Shown here one piece after another: positions 8,736 to 10,567 of a stretch of DNA of 10,567 bases. The position numbers and the translations under genes were made by a program. The DNA lies in assembly GCA_019090295.1 (NCBI GenBank), contig JAHRWG010000174.1, forward strand, positions 1 through 10,567, read 5' to 3'. Position 1 is the first letter of the stretch. Every line of letters starts with the position of its first letter. This stretch comes from Cycloclasticus sp. (GTDB lineage Bacteria; Pseudomonadota; Gammaproteobacteria; Methylococcales; Cycloclasticaceae). Below the pieces are notes generated by a model. That model saw only the letters and a program-made list of their open reading frames with translations, was not told the DNA's origin and made no database searches.

Positions 8736-8760
8736 GCTTTAAGGCGAGTAATGAACCAAT

Positions 8761-8790
8761 AAAAGAGTCGGTTATTCCGGCTCTTTTTTT
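8761..8790 (+). terminator. Intrinsic terminator after lpdA
   Basis: AAAAGAGTCGG (8761-8771), loop TTATT, then CCGGCTCTTTT (8777-8787) form an 11-bp stem with one G-U pair, and the T run continues to 8790. It lies 25 bases after the lpdA stop and separates the operon from the fumarase gene. Confidence 0.9.
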
Positions 8791-8839
8791 GCTCCGCATA
8801 ATATTTACGTTAGCATCTAAACCATTGTCAGAATCAATT

Positions 8840-8848
8840 TGATACAAT
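8840..8848 (+). promoter_or_regulatory. Candidate extended -10 promoter for the fumarase gene
   Basis: TGATACAAT (8840-8848) combines the extended -10 TGN with TACAAT, five of six matches to TATAAT. No good -35 sits 17 bases upstream, which an extended -10 can tolerate. A start near 8855 would give a leader of about 30 bases. An 11-bp palindrome, ATCAA-T-TTGAT (8833-8843), overlaps its upstream edge and could be an operator. Confidence 0.4.
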
Positions 8849-8885
8849 AATTTTTTGCACATCCCTATCTACTTAAGGTCCTCAC

Positions 8886-10415
8886 ATGACAATTATCAAA
8901 CAAGACGACTTCATTGAAAGTATTGCAGCAGCCTTTCAGTTCATCTCCTATTACCACCCTAAAGACTATATTCAAGCCTTGGGTAAAGCACACGATTTAG
9001 AGGAGTCCCCAGCCGCTAAGGATGCCATGGCGCAAATTCTATTGAACTCACGCATGTGCGCAATGGATCACCGCCCTATTTGCCAAGATACCGGCATTGC
9101 TAACATCTTCCTTGATGTTGGCATGGATGTGCAGTGGGATAGCACCATGGACATAGAAGCGATGTGCAATGAAGGTGTTAGACAAGCCTATAAACACCCT
9201 GATAATGTGTTGCGTGCTTCTATCGTTAGCGACCCGTTAGGTGCGCGTAAAAATACCGGCGACAACACACCGGCTGTGGTGCACGTAAAGTTAGTTCCAG
9301 GTAATACTGTTAGTGTTAATGTTGCCGCAAAAGGTGGTGGCTCTGAAAACAAATCTAAATTCGTTATGTTAAACCCTAACGATAGCCTTGTTGACTGGGT
9401 TCTTAAAACAGTTCCAACCATGGGTGCGGGTTGGTGCCCACCAGGTATCCTAGGCATTGGCGTTGGCGGTACCGCTGAAAAAGCCATGATCATGGCGAAA
9501 GAATCACTCATGGAACACATTGATATTCAAGACCTCATTAAACGCGGCCCGAACGATCGCGCAGAAGAAATGCGTATAGAATTGTTTGAAAAAGTGAATG
9601 CTTTAGGCATAGGCGCACAAGGCTTAGGTGGTTTAACGACCATATTAGACATTAAAATAAAGCACATGCCTTGTCATGCTGCCTCCCTACCCGTTGCGAT
9701 GATTCCAAACTGTGCGGCAACACGACACGCCCATTTCACCTTAGATGGAACTGGTCCAAGCTTTATCGAGCCACCAAAACTTGAAGATTGGCCAGATGTT
9801 TCTTGGTCACCTGATGCAGAAACCAAGCACGTTAACTTAGACACCGTTACTGAAGAAGAAGCTCAAGCATGGTTACCAGGTGATCGTCTGTTGTTATCAG
9901 GTCATATGCTAACGGGCCGTGATGCGGCACATAAACGCATGGTTGATATGTTTGCTAGAGGTGAGTCATTACCAGAGGGTGTCGATTTTAAAAACAAATT
10001 TATCTACTATGTTGGCCCAGTTGATCCCGTTGAAGGTGAAGTTGTTGGCCCTGCTGGCCCAACCACCGCAACACGAATGGATAAATTCACCGAGACCATG
10101 CTTGCTAAAACAGGCTTACTGGGCATGATTGGTAAAGCAGAACGTGGCCCTATCGCCATTGATGCGATTAAAAAGCACAAAGCAACATACCTAATGGCCG
10201 TTGGTGGCGCAGCTTACCTTGTTTCTAAAGCGATTAAAGGCTCTAAGCTTATTGCCTTTGAAGACTTAGGAATGGAAGCTATCAGAGAGTTTTATGTAGA
10301 AGATATGCCGGTGACCGTTGCAGTAGATTCACAAGGTGAATCCGTACACAATACAGGCCCTGCTTTGTGGAAGTCTAAAATTGCTGGGATTCCAATCGTT
10401 ACTGAACAAACATAA
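8886..10415 (+). CDS. fumA: Fumarate hydratase, class I (4Fe-4S)
   Basis: This enzyme interconverts fumarate and malate in the TCA cycle using an oxygen-sensitive 4Fe-4S cluster. The 509-residue product is a full-length fused class I enzyme. The N-terminal alpha domain (about 10-285) has three cluster cysteines in RPICQDTG (Cys66), GAGWCPPG (Cys184) and IPNCAATRHA (Cys276), spaced much as in E. coli FumA. It also has GGGSENKSKF and GIGVGGTAEKAM. The C-terminal beta domain (about 300-500) has GDRLLLSGHMLTGRDAAHKRM and YYVGPVDPVEGEVVGPAGPTT. TAAGG (8874-8878) lies seven bases before the ATG. It is flanked by two terminators, so it is probably transcribed alone. A related class I hydro-lyase such as tartrate dehydratase is a remote alternative. 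The symbol follows usual practice for this class. Confidence 0.96.
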   Translation: MTIIKQDDFIESIAAAFQFISYYHPKDYIQALGKAHDLEESPAAKDAMAQILLNSRMCAMDHRPICQDTGIANIFLDVGMDVQWDSTMDIEAMCNEGVRQAYKHPDNVLRASIVSDPLGARKNTGDNTPAVVHVKLVPGNTVSVNVAAKGGGSENKSKFVMLNPNDSLVDWVLKTVPTMGAGWCPPGILGIGVGGTAEKAMIMAKESLMEHIDIQDLIKRGPNDRAEEMRIELFEKVNALGIGAQGLGGLTTILDIKIKHMPCHAASLPVAMIPNCAATRHAHFTLDGTGPSFIEPPKLEDWPDVSWSPDAETKHVNLDTVTEEEAQAWLPGDRLLLSGHMLTGRDAAHKRMVDMFARGESLPEGVDFKNKFIYYVGPVDPVEGEVVGPAGPTTATRMDKFTETMLAKTGLLGMIGKAERGPIAIDAIKKHKATYLMAVGGAAYLVSKAIKGSKLIAFEDLGMEAIREFYVEDMPVTVAVDSQGESVHNTGPALWKSKIAGIPIVTEQT

Positions 10416-10423
10416 GACTGCCT

Positions 10424-10461
10424 AAAAAAGCCCAGCTTAGTTCACTAAACTGGGCTTTTTT
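10424..10461 (+). terminator. Intrinsic terminator after the fumarase gene, probably bidirectional
   Basis: AAAAAAGCCCAG, a C-A mismatch, TTAG, loop TTCA, CTAA, then CTGGGCTTTTTT. The stem is about 16 bp with one mismatch and starts 8 bases after the fumarase stop. The A run on the left mirrors the T run on the right, so it could also end transcription from a convergent gene off the right end. Confidence 0.9.
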
Positions 10462-10469
10462 ATAATATG

Positions 10470-10567
10470 GAGTTAAGAATAACTTAACGATACAACATCA
10501 ACAGCGTTTACTGGTGATGAAATTTAAAGAAGCTGTTGATGTTGTATCGTTAAGTTATTCTTAACTC
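10470..10567. repeat. Perfect 36-bp inverted repeat with 26-base loop at the contig end
   Basis: The left arm (10470-10505) and right arm (10532-10567) are exact reverse complements over all 36 bases, separated by 26 bases. Each arm also contains a small internal palindrome, GTTAAG-AATAA-CTTAAC in the left arm. The right arm ends on the last base of the sequence, so it may continue beyond. There is no T run after it. It could be a fold-back chimera from library preparation or assembly, since the other end of this contig is adapter, or a real palindromic element at which assembly stopped. No gene can be supported here: short frames in both directions end within the arms. Confidence 0.97.

Noticed and set aside
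8824..8837. FNR/Anr box before the fumarase gene
   Set aside because: TTG and CAA are separated by seven bases, not the eight of TTGAT-N4-ATCAA, and the inner TTGAT half is missing.
9188..9520. 110-residue minus-strand ORF inside the fumarase gene
   Set aside because: It is the complement of strongly conserved fumarase coding sequence and has no family resemblance of its own.
10470..10567. Integron attC site
   Set aside because: ACTTAAC and GTTAAGT fit the loose RYYYAAC/GTTRRRY core words, but the two arms pair perfectly, without the extrahelical bases and unpaired spacers of attC, and no cassette or integrase is present.
10470..10567. Terminator or short gene (for example a frame starting at the ATG in the loop)
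   Set aside because: The hairpin has no T run, and a proper terminator lies just before it. The loop frame codes only about 15 residues before a stop in the right arm.

Overview
This looks like one complete short-read assembly contig of a gammaproteobacterium rather than a slice of a finished genome. The first 55 bases are an uncut Illumina Nextera adapter: partial P5, an 8-base index, the read-1 sequence and the Tn5 mosaic end. The last 98 bases form a perfect 36-bp inverted repeat whose right arm ends on the last base. Genuine sequence therefore starts at about 56, and the right end should be treated with caution. The DNA is AT-rich by eye. The flagellar gene order (cheV <- | -> flgA, flgM, flgN, PilZ/YcgR-like flgZ) matches the arrangement known from Pseudomonas and related gammaproteobacteria. 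A marine Oceanospirillales/Pseudomonadales-type organism is my best guess, but I cannot name a genus.

Region 1 (56-2860) is flagellum and chemotaxis. A truncated cheV reads leftwards off the contig end. Divergently, flgA (P-ring chaperone), flgM (anti-sigma-28), flgN (hook-filament junction chaperone) and flgZ/ycgR (c-di-GMP-binding flagellar brake) read rightwards. A good FliA (sigma-28) promoter lies before flgM. The cheV-flgA gap holds weaker, overlapping candidates: sigma-54 for flgA and sigma-28 for cheV.

Region 2 (2861-3190) is non-coding apart from a tRNA-Arg(CCU) at 3016-3092. It also holds a short direct repeat and a sigma-70-type promoter for the next operon.

Region 3 (3191-8790) is the 2-oxoglutarate dehydrogenase operon: sucA (E1), sucB (E2) and lpdA (E3), closely spaced and closed by a clear intrinsic terminator. 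No succinate dehydrogenase genes precede it; the tRNA does. The three products assemble into the complex that makes succinyl-CoA from 2-oxoglutarate.

Region 4 (8791-10461) is a separately transcribed class I (4Fe-4S) fumarase with its own terminator, which is T-rich on both strands. It supplies another TCA-cycle step.

I found no novel biological system. The genes are ordinary, full-length core genes except cheV. The features that most need attention are technical: the adapter, the chimeric ORFs it creates, and the terminal inverted repeat.
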